DNA of 64,000 bases. Source: Xestospongia muta (taxonomy: Eukaryota; Porifera; Demospongiae; Haplosclerida; Petrosiidae). The DNA lies in NCBI GenBank assembly GCA_963693285.1, contig OY848922.1:6250923-6314922 (forward strand), given 5' to 3'. A program made the translations under genes and the position numbers. Positions 10,463 through 19,555 of the stretch are shown in pieces; the stretch's first letter is position 1; the number at the start of each line of letters is the position of its first letter. The notes under the pieces were generated by a model, which did no database searches, was not told the DNA's origin, and saw nothing but the letters and a program-made list of their open reading frames with translations.

Positions 10463-11422
10463 CTACAATTAATAAGAACAAAATGTAATTAGAGACATAC
10501 ATTAAGTATTTTTTTTAATTACATGTTATTATATTTAACATTATGTACATGTTCATGTACATAACATGTACATGTACTTGATATACTGGTCAATTAAGGA
10601 CTGGGTATACTCACTTTTTAAAGATTTTAAATGATATACATAATAATTTTGACGAAGTGTATGTTTGGGAAAACTGATGATCATTTCATAAAAATTAAGA
10701 TATTGTTAATTCTTAGTCTCAAAGTTGAGTGACTATTGTGGACTTGTTATATTTCATTGTAAATTTACATGCACTATCTTAATCAACTCTTACAATATAA
10801 TAAAAAAGCCTTTTCCCGCATTCCTTAAAGTTACTCTATATACACAATATTAATATCAGAGACAGTAAACAGTGTTGTCTGTTAGCTCAGATTGAAGGAA
10901 AGGATTTGAGAAAGTATTTTCTGAATATAGATGAAATAGTACTTTTGCCAGGTTTATATACATCAATCACTCATAATGGCAACAGTAAATGACTTCAATT
11001 CCCTCCAATCAGGAATGAGTTACCAGGTTATTATAAACCTCCATAAGATATGTAAGCTGATAATTAATAAACACTTCCTGTTTTGTAAAAATTTCATCCA
11101 ATAAGGAAGTTACTTTACTACATATATTCCAGCCACATGTCTCAATATAATTATACTATAGTATTTTACATTGTATGTCAGAGAGACTGTGAACACTATT
11201 TGGGCATAAGATTAACATTTTTTAATAAAGAACCTCAAATTCGAACAATTAATACATTATATGAAAAAATTATACATTACATTTTAAAGCAATTAAAACA
11301 AAAGTATAAACATTCTTCTATAATAAGCAAAATTACATATTTAAAACTACAAATAAACATAATCAGTAGCTAGTTCATGTAATTATGAATAATGACATTA
11401 TCTGGAAGAAAGGTAATATAAT
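10463..11422. repeat. Paralogous ANK intron sequence (copy of 62.86-63.42 kb)
   Basis: This segment repeats the intron beside the 62.75-kb ankyrin exon, including the ATTAATAAGAACAAAATGTA start, a TACATGTTCATGTACATAAC palindromic tract and a plus-strand string reading MATVNDFNSLQSGMSYQ (10,978 here, 63,344 there). No gene is called; the short string is shared because the intron is duplicated. Confidence 0.7.
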
Positions 11423-11688
11423 TCATTCACTAGTTTTGGAAAGACACATATCCAGAATACATTTGGCGATAGAAGGCTTATGAACTGCTGTTATTATAGT
11501 ATGCCAAGTAACTTCTGTAGGTCGTTTGTCAAGCCAAACCTGGATGACATCTGCAAGTCTGTCAGCATTACGATTCCTTTGGTCTAGTATATTCTCCAGA
11601 TCTCCATGGCTAATTCTCAAGGCATGTCCTATCTGTCTCCATTTATATTCAATGGGTGAAAGTAAACGAATAAGATCCAGTTTGTCTT
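11423..11688 (-). CDS. Host ANK-Roc-COR-Death gene: terminal exon, Death-fold domain
   Basis: This is the last exon, from an acceptor (AATTATAG, then 11,688) to a TGA stop at 11,423. Its 88 codons read EDKLDLIRLLSPIEYKWRQI, then IGHALRISHGDLENIL, a loop, LADVIQVWLDKRPTEVTWHTII and a short tail SKTSE. The pattern of amphipathic helices (W..IG..L.I....L..I.......L..V...W......TW..II..V) is that of the divergent Death domains common in invertebrate signalling proteins. Such domains bind partner Death domains in apoptosis or innate-immune complexes. It continues in phase from the 63-bp exon at 11,861-11,799. The domain call is by pattern only. Confidence 0.8.
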
Positions 11689-11798
11689 CTATAATTATAA
11701 AGACACATCATCAATATATATTGCTAAAATATATAAGTTAATAAAGATAGAGATGTAGGGAAATACTGTATGCATTAGTTGAAGATACAAAGCCTTAC

Positions 11799-12357
11799 CA
11801 ATATTAACAGGAACACAAACATTTTTCTCATGTTGAACAAGTAGTCCACTATCAGTAATGTCTGTAATAAAAGTAAAAAAAAATACAGTTACAGTTTCAT
11901 AATGTAAAAACATGGATGTATTAGATTATGTTCATAATATTTTACAAATATGATATTACTCATACCTGAAGTGACTAGTTTTTGACTAGCCAATGAATGA
12001 TCTTTATTCAAATTGTCTTTGTCTATTGAAAATAAAATGTTGATAAATTACAATAATTATAGTCACTGTTTTTAGTGTTTAGGAAATTATAACTAAATAC
12101 TTTTTGTGTTTATAAAGTAGAGAAACATAAACAAACAACGTAACTTGTTTTATGTATTAAAAATGAAAATATAGTAATAATAGAGTGAAATTTAGAGTTA
12201 ATAATTGATTTCATCTACAGAGTATAGATCAAAAGTGGATTGTACATATGGTAGCAAATATTTTGAATGAAATGTTTATAAATCTTACCAGGATCTTTTG
12301 TATTCTTTTCTAGATCTACATTTTTAGCTACAACTTGTGAAGCAGCACCAGTAGTGT
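11799..12357 (-). CDS. Host gene: three phase 1-1 linker mini-exons (11,799-11,861; 11,966-12,022; 12,289-12,357)
   Basis: Three short exons of 63, 57 and 69 bp have clean AG acceptors and GT donors (GTAAGG, GTATGA, GTAAGA). In transcription order they encode DTTGAASQVVAKNVDLEKNT..., DKDNLNKDHSLASQKLVTS and DITDSGLLVQHEKNVCVPVN. Each begins with the last two bases of a codon whose first base, G, ends the previous exon, so all are phase 1-1 and divisible by three. The peptides are polar and low in hydrophobic residues, typical of a flexible linker between the two Death-type domains. Because they are symmetric, any of them can be skipped without changing frame. Splicing is inferred from sites and phase. 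Confidence 0.7.
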
Positions 12358-12605
12358 CTGCAATGAAAGTAATACTAACAGTAAAAATGACATGTTTCGA
12401 TATTTAACAATAAAGACATTTTGTAGGAAATGAAACATTAATACTTAAAAATTCATTGTAATAAAAAAAAATTCAGCTACAGATTTAAAAAAATTCAAAC
12501 TTCATAGAGCAATAGATTATTACATTATTGTATTAAAATCACTGGTAAGTGCACATTTATATGTTCTATACTGTTCAGATAAACAAACGTAAATTTTAGT
12601 ATTAC
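12358..12605. other. Host-gene intron
   Basis: A short AT-rich intron between the linker mini-exons and the upstream Death-domain exon. Nothing else is seen. Confidence 0.7.
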
Positions 12606-12860
12606 CATTTTGTGACTCAATCTTTTGAGCAATATCAAGGTGACCCATATCTTTTAGAGCTTCAATAAATTTTGCCCTAGTAGCTTTCCCTCCATCTAAC
12701 CATGTCATTAACATGTCTTTACGAGCAGGTCCAGACTGATGATGATTGTTCTTTTTGATTTCCTTCAGTACTACATTCTTAATACCCAAATACACTCCCA
12801 ACATTTCCCAATCTTCAATTTCTTTTGCAAACCTTATTAGGGCAACAAGGTGACATTCAT
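12606..12860 (-). CDS. Host gene: Death domain exon
   Basis: An 85-codon exon (255 bp, phase 1-1) sits between acceptor ATCTATAG and donor GTAATA. It reads NECHLVALIRFAKEIEDWEM, LGVYLGIKNVVLKEIKK, a short HHQSGPARKDML loop, LMTWLDGGKATRAKFIEALK and DMGHLDIAQKIESQNG. The order W..LG..LGI....L..I......G..R..ML..WL....AT...L..AL...G..DIA.KI is a canonical Death domain. Family knowledge: Death domains make homotypic contacts that recruit caspases, kinases or NF-kB adaptors. Its position after Roc-COR fits a switch-controlled scaffold, but that function is inferred. Confidence 0.9.
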
Positions 12861-12917
12861 CTATAGATAATATACAAAATTGTCTTGCTAGGATTCTTAT
12901 TATAATATGTCACTTAC

Positions 12918-13200
12918 TAAGAGGTCCATCTGGTAGATTTGAGCTCACTGGGATAATTACTGATTCAGCCTCTAATAAAAAGGTAAAATTTATAGATACA
13001 ATTATGTTGTTAAATACTATATAGTACTCTGTATATATGTTGTCCCTACCTAATTTTACACTCATAACATTGCTTATTTTCAGAGCTGGTTCATCCGCAG
13101 ATACTGCTAGTAAAAGTTAAAGATCATTTTATTTAAATATATGGTAAGTACATACCAATTAGATCAGTTGATTTGTCACCAGAAATGACAGGACAAGGAT
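12918..13200 (-). CDS. Host gene: linker mini-exons (12,918-12,971; 13,050-13,106; 13,156-13,200)
   Basis: Three more symmetric phase 1-1 exons of 54, 57 and 45 bp connect the post-COR exon to the Death domain. In transcription order they read DPCPVISGDKSTDLIG, AVSADEPALKISNVMSVKLG and EAESVIIPVSSNLPDGPL. Splice sites are AG at the 5' side and GTATGT, GTAGGG and GTAAGT at the 3' side. All codon phases join without a break from the post-COR exon through to the Death exon. The peptides have no domain signature and look like a spacer. Together with the three exons downstream they make six skippable mini-exons. Confidence 0.7.
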
Positions 13201-13260
13201 CTGTATTAGGATAAATATATGTCAACATCAGAAAAATATGAGGTAATATTTTAAACTCAC

Positions 13261-13705
13261 CAATTAGCCAACAGGTTTGTCTTTCATCAATTATTTCAAG
13301 TGTTGGGAGCTGTTTTTCAATACTACATCTCATTAATGGTGGATCATCATCCCATGATATAATAACTGGATGTAACTTGTATCCACTTTCACTGTGATCT
13401 TGTTTACAAGGGACAGTTACTTCAGCTTTGAGTGCCCCTTCATCATATGCCAATATATCAGCACAAGATGATATAGCTTCACGGATAACTTTGCGCAATT
13501 TAAAGCAATTTTTAGTTACACCATTGTAGTAGACCTCAATCCAATAGAATCGATCAACTAATAAGACAGAACCAAATAAATCTTCAGAATAAAGTAAAAC
13601 AGCATAACGAAGCTGTCTTGGAAATGCAATTGAACAACTATCTATATCAAATTGTGGACGTTCTGTTCTGTCAACAAGAGCAACTACAACAGCTGGAAAC
13701 ACACC
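13261..13705 (-). CDS. Host gene: post-COR conserved-looking exon
   Basis: A 445-bp exon follows the Roc-COR exon, from acceptor TTTTAG to donor GTGAGT. It encodes about 148 residues (GVFPAVVVALVDRTERPQFD ... DERQTCWLIG). Alternating hydrophobic strands (YAVLLYSEDLFGSVLLVDRF, FYWIEVYYNG) followed by a helix (LRKVIREAISSCADIL) suggest the C-terminal half of a COR-like fold or a separate mixed alpha/beta module. I do not recognise a named domain. It begins in phase 0 and ends in phase 1, the only switch between the two phase classes of this gene. Confidence 0.75.
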
Positions 13706-13841
13706 CTAAAAATGGAGAATGATGTTATTTTTTATTAATTATCAAAACAAATATGCAGAAATTACACTAATTTGCAAGAGAATACTTTTAACACTAACAA
13801 AATCAATGATTGTTGAGTTGTAGAACAGTTACATCACTTAC

Positions 13842-15668
13842 CTGAGGAACGACTTTACTTCTGAATGTAATAATCATTGGATCACATTTTCTTTGAAAAA
13901 GAACTACGTCTTTCTCTTCTGCTTGTTTAGGTGGCAATACTACTGGTATAAAATAGCGCTTAACACCATCAGTTGTCGAGAGTGGAGTAATGATATGCAG
14001 ATAACGAAGCAACATTAAAAAGGCATGCTTTGTAAAAAGAGAAGAAACAAACGGTAGGCAAACTTTATCAAGTAAAGATTCATCGAATACTCCAAATTCT
14101 CGAAATGCTCTCTGAGTGTCTGGTGTTATAGACTTACCCTCGAGTAAAATATCCTCTAAGGAGTCTACAAATGACACACGTATCAATGCTGAGAGCATAT
14201 CAAGGAGATATTGAGGATTACTAAATATTATGTTACGAAGGACAATTGGAAAATACAGAAACAAGGCCATGGTATGTAAGTGGGATAAAGAATTCAGGAC
14301 ATCATTTCCATCCATACCAAGACTACCTCCAATACCATGACAAGATTCTAATGAAATTATTCCATGATCCTCTTGTGATGCTTCCTCTTTCAAACGCAAT
14401 TCAAACATGTACCAACGTATTGGTATAGGTGCAGCGATGCCAATTTCCTTCTGATAGGACATAATATGCTGTCGAAGAGAAGATGATATTTTCTTTCGAT
14501 TCCACCAACAAAGATTATCAACAGGAAATATGAGCTTTTTTGGATCCTCATTAGGAAAAATAAAATGATCATGAAACTCACTAAGAGTAGACAGTAGCTG
14601 CTCATTCTTAAATTCTAATGGCTCATACAATTCTTTTTTCCCCCGCTTAATTTTGTCATAGCAAGTGCCAACGATCATAAAAAGTGGTAAGCTTTTCTTT
14701 CCTTTTGCAACAACAGCATTTTTAGAAGAAACTATCGAACGCACAAAATGTTCTATCAGCTCTATGTTGGTCATCTGTAACTCACTGGGTTGATTGAGCA
14801 ACTTACCATTCAGTGAGTAGCAAAACTGAGGCTTTTCAAAAATGCTTTCTGTTAACTTTGTACAGATTATATTTATGGTATTGCCACGAATAAATGCTCG
14901 TGATACATCAGCAAATTGTGGCTGACCACCACTATCAAGAACATTTATCCATGTAGCTTTGTGGCGATTTTGCACTTTTTTTTGTTTTGCTAAAACTTTT
15001 GTTAATTCTCTAGAATATTGATCGGATTTTATCTCTGTACTGGAAGATGATAGCTCTTTTGCTGGGCTGGCACTAGAAACTATAGGTCTTGTAGCTTTGT
15101 CAGATGAAACTGTTGTGTTGTTTGAAGTTATATGAAAGGTTTTCTTCTCTGTTTGTTTGGGTTTTATAGTTGTATCAATATCAGAATCCAACTTATTCAA
15201 ATCTTTTTCTGATATGGTTGATGTTACTGCAGTAGGCAACGGTACAGCAGCATTGTAACTTTTTACATTTTGCTTTGCCAACCCAGTCATACTAGTTTCA
15301 CCAAGCGTGAATTTTTGAGGTGATTCTGCAGATAACGTACTACTAGCATCTTCTGAAATAGGATCATCAGTTTCTTGTTGTGAATCTTGCTCTAGTGCAT
15401 GAATTGCATCTGAAAGCATCCTTAGTAAGTCGAGACTGGTAACCCTTTCCCATATTTTTCCTTCATTGCGTCCAGCCACCCTCTCTAACAGCTCGTATAG
15501 GTCTTGTTGCTAATGCTGTACTGTTGTGAAATCTAGGTGCACTCCAGTTGAACAGAAGTGACTTGAATGCTGTTTTACCAACACATGGTGGTCCCATAAG
15601 AACAAGTCTCATGTTAGTCAGTTGAACATTGCCTTTATGGAGACCACGTTTGAATAGTCGTTGCAATG
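13842..15668 (-). CDS. Host gene: Roc-like GTPase + COR exon, with a frameshift
   Basis: A single 1,827-bp exon encodes a Roc-type GTPase and a COR dimerisation region. G1 (P-loop) is GPPCVGKTA near 15,590; G3 is DSGGQPQF near 14,925; the G4-like motif is GTCYDK near 14,665. Between G1 and G3 lies a Ser/Thr-rich insert of roughly 130 residues (about 15,400-14,990) that is absent from classical Roc domains. After G4 come PIPIRWYMFELRLKEE and a helical/winged-helix-like region ending IPVVLPPKQ, as in COR. Family knowledge: Roc-COR proteins such as LRRK2 are GTP-dependent switches that dimerise through COR. The 5' splice junction joins the last ANK exon in phase (G|CA). The reading frame breaks near 15,480-15,495 (...RPIRAVRE then AGRNEGKIWERV...), and exon length is one base more than phase allows, so there is a one-base insertion: a real lesion or an assembly error. 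Confidence 0.88.
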
Positions 15669-16415
15669 CTGTAATAAAAATACAAATAAACATCGTATTA
15701 ATGCTTTAATAAACTATTGTATTACTAAAATGATATTATATTAATCATATTAATAATTATATATATATGCGATCTTTTAATGGATTATTTAATATATATT
15801 TATCTCGAGATTGGAGACTCTGCATAAATAAATTACTGAATATTAGCCAATAGAGAAGAGTGCATGAAAAATAAAAAGAACTACAGTACTGCTTGTTATA
15901 TAAAAACCTCCACAAATTATGTCTCAAAATTTTGATTATAATAGCTAAATTTCTTAATTGCCGTAATTATAAATTCTATAATTTTAGTAATAGTCATGAA
16001 TCTATTTGTATGGTCATGTCTACTTATTTCATATATTAATTTCATTGCTGTTTGACACTTAATTAAGATATAAAAGAAATTAACATCATGTTGTAACCAC
16101 CAATACATATTACTGCTAATGAGTTTAATTTATTTTAAAATTTGGCATAAGTGACTGCAGTATTGTAGCTACTGTAAAAACACTATCTTAGAATTAGTTA
16201 ATAATTACATTATTCTAACTATGCTGTTGTAAGTAATGAATCTTAAGATATTGTAATGTAACTACAACAATAAAAAGAAGTACAAAGGAAAGCTTAAAAA
16301 TTATAAACTATTTAGAATATTAAATAAAAAGGTTCCACAATAATGTAAACCATACAAGGATAATAAAATTACTGTGATAGACATACTTGTTATATCAAAT
16401 TATCAAAATACATAC
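15669..16415. other. Host-gene intron, AT-rich
   Basis: Intron between the last ankyrin exon and the Roc exon. No mobile element or exon is recognised. Confidence 0.6.
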
Positions 16416-16488
16416 CTTCATCTATTATCAGCTTTGCAATGTCTCGATAGCCTTTACTCTGAGCTAATTCAGCTGGAGTTTTACCATC
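16416..16488 (-). CDS. Host gene: last (partial) ankyrin-repeat exon
   Basis: A 73-bp exon between acceptor CACTCAG and donor GTATGT reads DGKTPAELAQSKGYRDIAKL then IIDE. This is the first two-thirds of an ankyrin repeat (G.TP..LA...G...I..L), with proline and alanine at the usual helix-cap positions. It starts in phase 0 like the 99-bp ANK exons and ends in phase 1, matching the Roc exon (G|CA). It therefore caps the ANK array and hands over to the GTPase. Confidence 0.85.
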
Positions 16489-16542
16489 CTGAGTGAAGAA
16501 TGAATGTATTAATTAATAGAAAGGCAAACAGTATGTGTAAAT

Positions 16543-16593
<51 letters not shown>

Positions 16594-17571
16594 GTATACA
16601 TCACTTGCTTGACTCAGTTTCAGTTGTAATTAACTAGCTAAATAGATATGCATATAAACCTTTGACAACTTGTAGATGATCTGTTTTAAGTTTATGGAAT
16701 TATCTCAATTGTGGTTGGTAAAGGAAGAACATCATTAATTCTCATTTAAATTGCATATCAAAGGAAGGCTGATGGCAGATTCCTTCTTAATGATATTATT
16801 ATAAACTTTAATCTTTAATACTATTCTTAATATGGACAATCTTCAATAATTATTTTAAGTCAGTCAAAAATTATCCAACCACCACATCATTGCAAACACT
16901 ACTGAGGACATTTAATAAAAATTGTACAACACATAATATTTCCTCTTTCTTTGATAATTCTTATACAACAAAATATAACTATTCTGGTAATAACTACAAG
17001 TTTGTATTTTTTTTGCTTTTTTTCATCACCACTAAAACTAGTAACTCATGTTAATACTAAAGTCAATCTATGTTGCTATTCTGTTGCCAATTAAATGTAT
17101 GGCTCACATTCACAAGGTTGTGACAGTCATTTTAACTGCAGTTATGATAATGAAATATTGACAAAATCAGACTTATTAGAGTCTATCTATACTTAATGAA
17201 TCAAATGAGGTTAACAAAAAGGTTTAATATGACTAACAATCAACTATTTCATGGAAAAGAAATTTTGGTAGTTTATTATTATATTGTTGAAGTACAATTT
17301 TAGAAGTTCATTCACACTGTTCATGATTAGGATAAATATATTCATAGTGATGGCAGTATCATATATAAGTTCATTTGTTGCTCTTAGAAGCCTACGTCAT
17401 ACAAAATAATAAAATAAAATAATATGATATGGACATGTCCTTTATTTATACAAATAAACAAAAGGATCCAAAAAGTTGTCATTTCAAAATGAGAAAACCT
17501 GTCAAGCTAATGGTTTCATACAAATAATTGGTACACAGATATTTGTATAAATCTTTGTATTAGTATCCAAG
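16489..17571. other. ANK intron with (TA)n tract
   Basis: AT-rich intron. A (TA)n run occupies 16,545-16,588. Its distal part (about 17,127-17,585) is duplicated at 22,424-22,830. No coding sequence seen. Confidence 0.6.
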
Positions 17572-17585
17572 TCTCCCTTGGAGCA
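17127..17585. repeat. Duplicated intron segment, copy 1 (copy 2 at 22,424-22,830)
   Basis: Both copies share strings such as CTTATTAGA(G/A)TCT, AATCAAATGAGG and ACTAACAATCAACTATTTCA in the same order and orientation with scattered differences. They bracket a 5-kb block of transposons, so either the block inserted into a duplicated intron or an ANK-exon unit was duplicated and its exon lost. Confidence 0.8.
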
Positions 17586-17890
17586 GGTTTCATTTGGACT
17601 ATGCAGGAACATTTATGGTAAGAATGTGTTTTTAACCTAATAGATGAGATCAAAATGATAATTGCTGCTACTTTGTTACTCATGGTCTTCTAGAGATGTG
17701 GTGTCTGTTAATGGTAGTGTCTTCACAAGTGCTAAGTTCAAGGAGTTACTAGTTCGCTGTGTCATCTGGCATCATATGAGGTCAGAAAATGGGCCATACA
17801 GAGCTTGAAACAATGTATGATCAAGTTACAGTATGGTTCCTGGTGACCAAATTATCAAAAGTTTTGCTTTCTTTTACCTGACTATATGAT
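17572..17890 (+). mobile_element. Ty3/gypsy integrase fragment
   Basis: The plus strand across frames reads FHLDYAGTFM, then FTSA-like KFKELLVRCV and RKWAIQSLKQCMIKLQYGSW. These correspond to the integrase core segments LDYAGPF, SAEFK.F and AVQTLK..LKK of gypsy pol. Stops and frameshifts make it non-functional. It abuts the pogo-like element that starts at 17,972. Confidence 0.65.
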
Positions 17891-17971
17891 TTAGTTCAGA
17901 ACTTGTTGAAATACCTGTAAACATTTTTGTGCCTTGCCACCGAGAAATTACTAAGTTTCCACTCTGAAGTG

Positions 17972-19418
17972 CCGTAGTTCTCCGAGTAAGCGCCCATGGG
18001 TGCTTTCAGTTCATTTGGAATTTCAAAGGGGTGGGCGCTTACACGGGATTTTTCAAAAAACAGCTTCTAATAAGCGCCCTCTATGAATAACTAATTAAAT
18101 AATTAATTAATAACGTCTATATTCCGTATGTATGATGTAGAAGTTAATGCTGTCAAGGCTCTAAGAACTCACACGGAGTGCAATATATCTCCTATAGCAA
18201 AGAAGTATGGTCTAGATAGAAAGCATATTAGATAATAGGATAAAGAGTTTGACAAGCTTCGAATTGCAATAACGATATGCAGTACAATCAAGGACAAAAG
18301 GAAAAAGATCCTCCATTGAGTAAGGTGGTTTAGAAGGGCTTTGTGAGCTGATCTTTTGAATTCCAAACGGAACAAAAGACAACGAAACTATAATGTCTAA
18401 ACTTAAAAAATTGCTAGCCTAACTTTTTTCTTCGCTCAACACGTGATAATAACAACAATAACTACAAATCTAAGAGGGTGGGATGGAGAGGGCGCTTGCA
18501 CGGGGAATTGACATTTTCCTTTAAGGACAAAAATAAGGGGGTGGGCACTTGCACCTTGTACTCTCCTCTTTATTTGAAAACGTTTTAACCCTTCTTTGAA
18601 TTGCCACATCATCTTTTTGATTTGCTGGCTTCTTCTCGTATTGTGCGTTTATATAGATGTCTATGGATACTGGAAGTAGTTCAATACGATGTTTAAGGTC
18701 TGTATTCAAGAAGTATGTTTTCAATAGACAGCAGTTATACCTTCCATCGAGTGAAATGAGGGAGTATGGTAAGTTCCATCGTAATTATAAGAATAGTTGT
18801 TTTATAAATGGTTGTCAAAGCTTAGTGTGATTCTAGACATGTATATACAGTATATATATTATGTATATTATGTGTTGTAGTTATATTGTGTGCCAGTTTT
18901 CACATATAAGCTTCGTCAAGCATAGATAGGCTATCATGTTTACAAGTCAATATGAAGTCCAGATATAAGAGACTCTTTCAACAAAGAAGGAACACAACAA
19001 TCCTCATGATAGATTCACTGTTGCTGTGATGAAGGGCAAATTGATAGTTGGTCATATCCTAAAAGAAATTTCAAAGATATGTTGGTTCTTTCTTCACAAA
19101 GGAGGAATGATACCCTGTACAGTCAAGGACAAAGGAGAATGTCTTCTATTGAGCAAGGCAGTTTAGAAGTGCCTTGTGAGCTGACTTTTCAATTTCAAAC
19201 GGAACAAAAGACAACGAAACTTTAATGTATAAACTTAAAAAATTGCTAGCCTAACTTATTTCTCATTGCTCAACACGTGATAATAACCACAGTAACCAAA
19301 ATCTAAGATGGTGAGATGGGGGTGGGTGCTTATATGAGGAATTGACATTTTTCTTTAAGAACAAAAATATGAGGGTGTGCGCTTACATAGAGGTGGGCGC
19401 TTGCTCAGGGAACGACAG
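17972..19418 (+). mobile_element. Pogo/Tc1-mariner-like TIR element, copy A, with HTH and HIRAN-like relics
   Basis: The ends form an imperfect inverted repeat: left CCGTAGTTCTCCGAGTAAGC and right (reverse complement) CTGTCGTTCCCTGAGCAAGC, with TA at the right boundary. Inside, the plus strand near 18,130-18,270 reads ISPIAKKYGLDRKHIR, two stop codons, then DKEFDKLRIA, which resembles the helix-turn-helix of pogo/Brinker-type transposases (the two stops fall where K and W are usual). Near 18,950-19,200 it reads KKEHNNPHDRFTVAVMKGKL then IVGHILKEISK, a HIRAN-like pattern, broken by a frameshift. No DDE domain remains. Copy B at 31,119-31,769 keeps the second module in a better frame. The superfamily is inferred from the HTH and the TA boundary. 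Confidence 0.65.
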
Positions 19419-19555
19419 TATATATATATATATATACACACATATATATAATTATATACATATTCTACATGTATAATTATACATATACTCATTATTATAA
19501 AATATATGACATCACAATATGTTTGTATACTTTAGAAATGTCACACGTATCTTGC

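Noticed and set aside
10978..11030. Plus-strand MATVNDFNSLQSGMSYQ string with a following GT, repeated at 63,344
   Set aside because: It recurs only because the intron is duplicated; it is short, lacks further exons and has no recognised motif.
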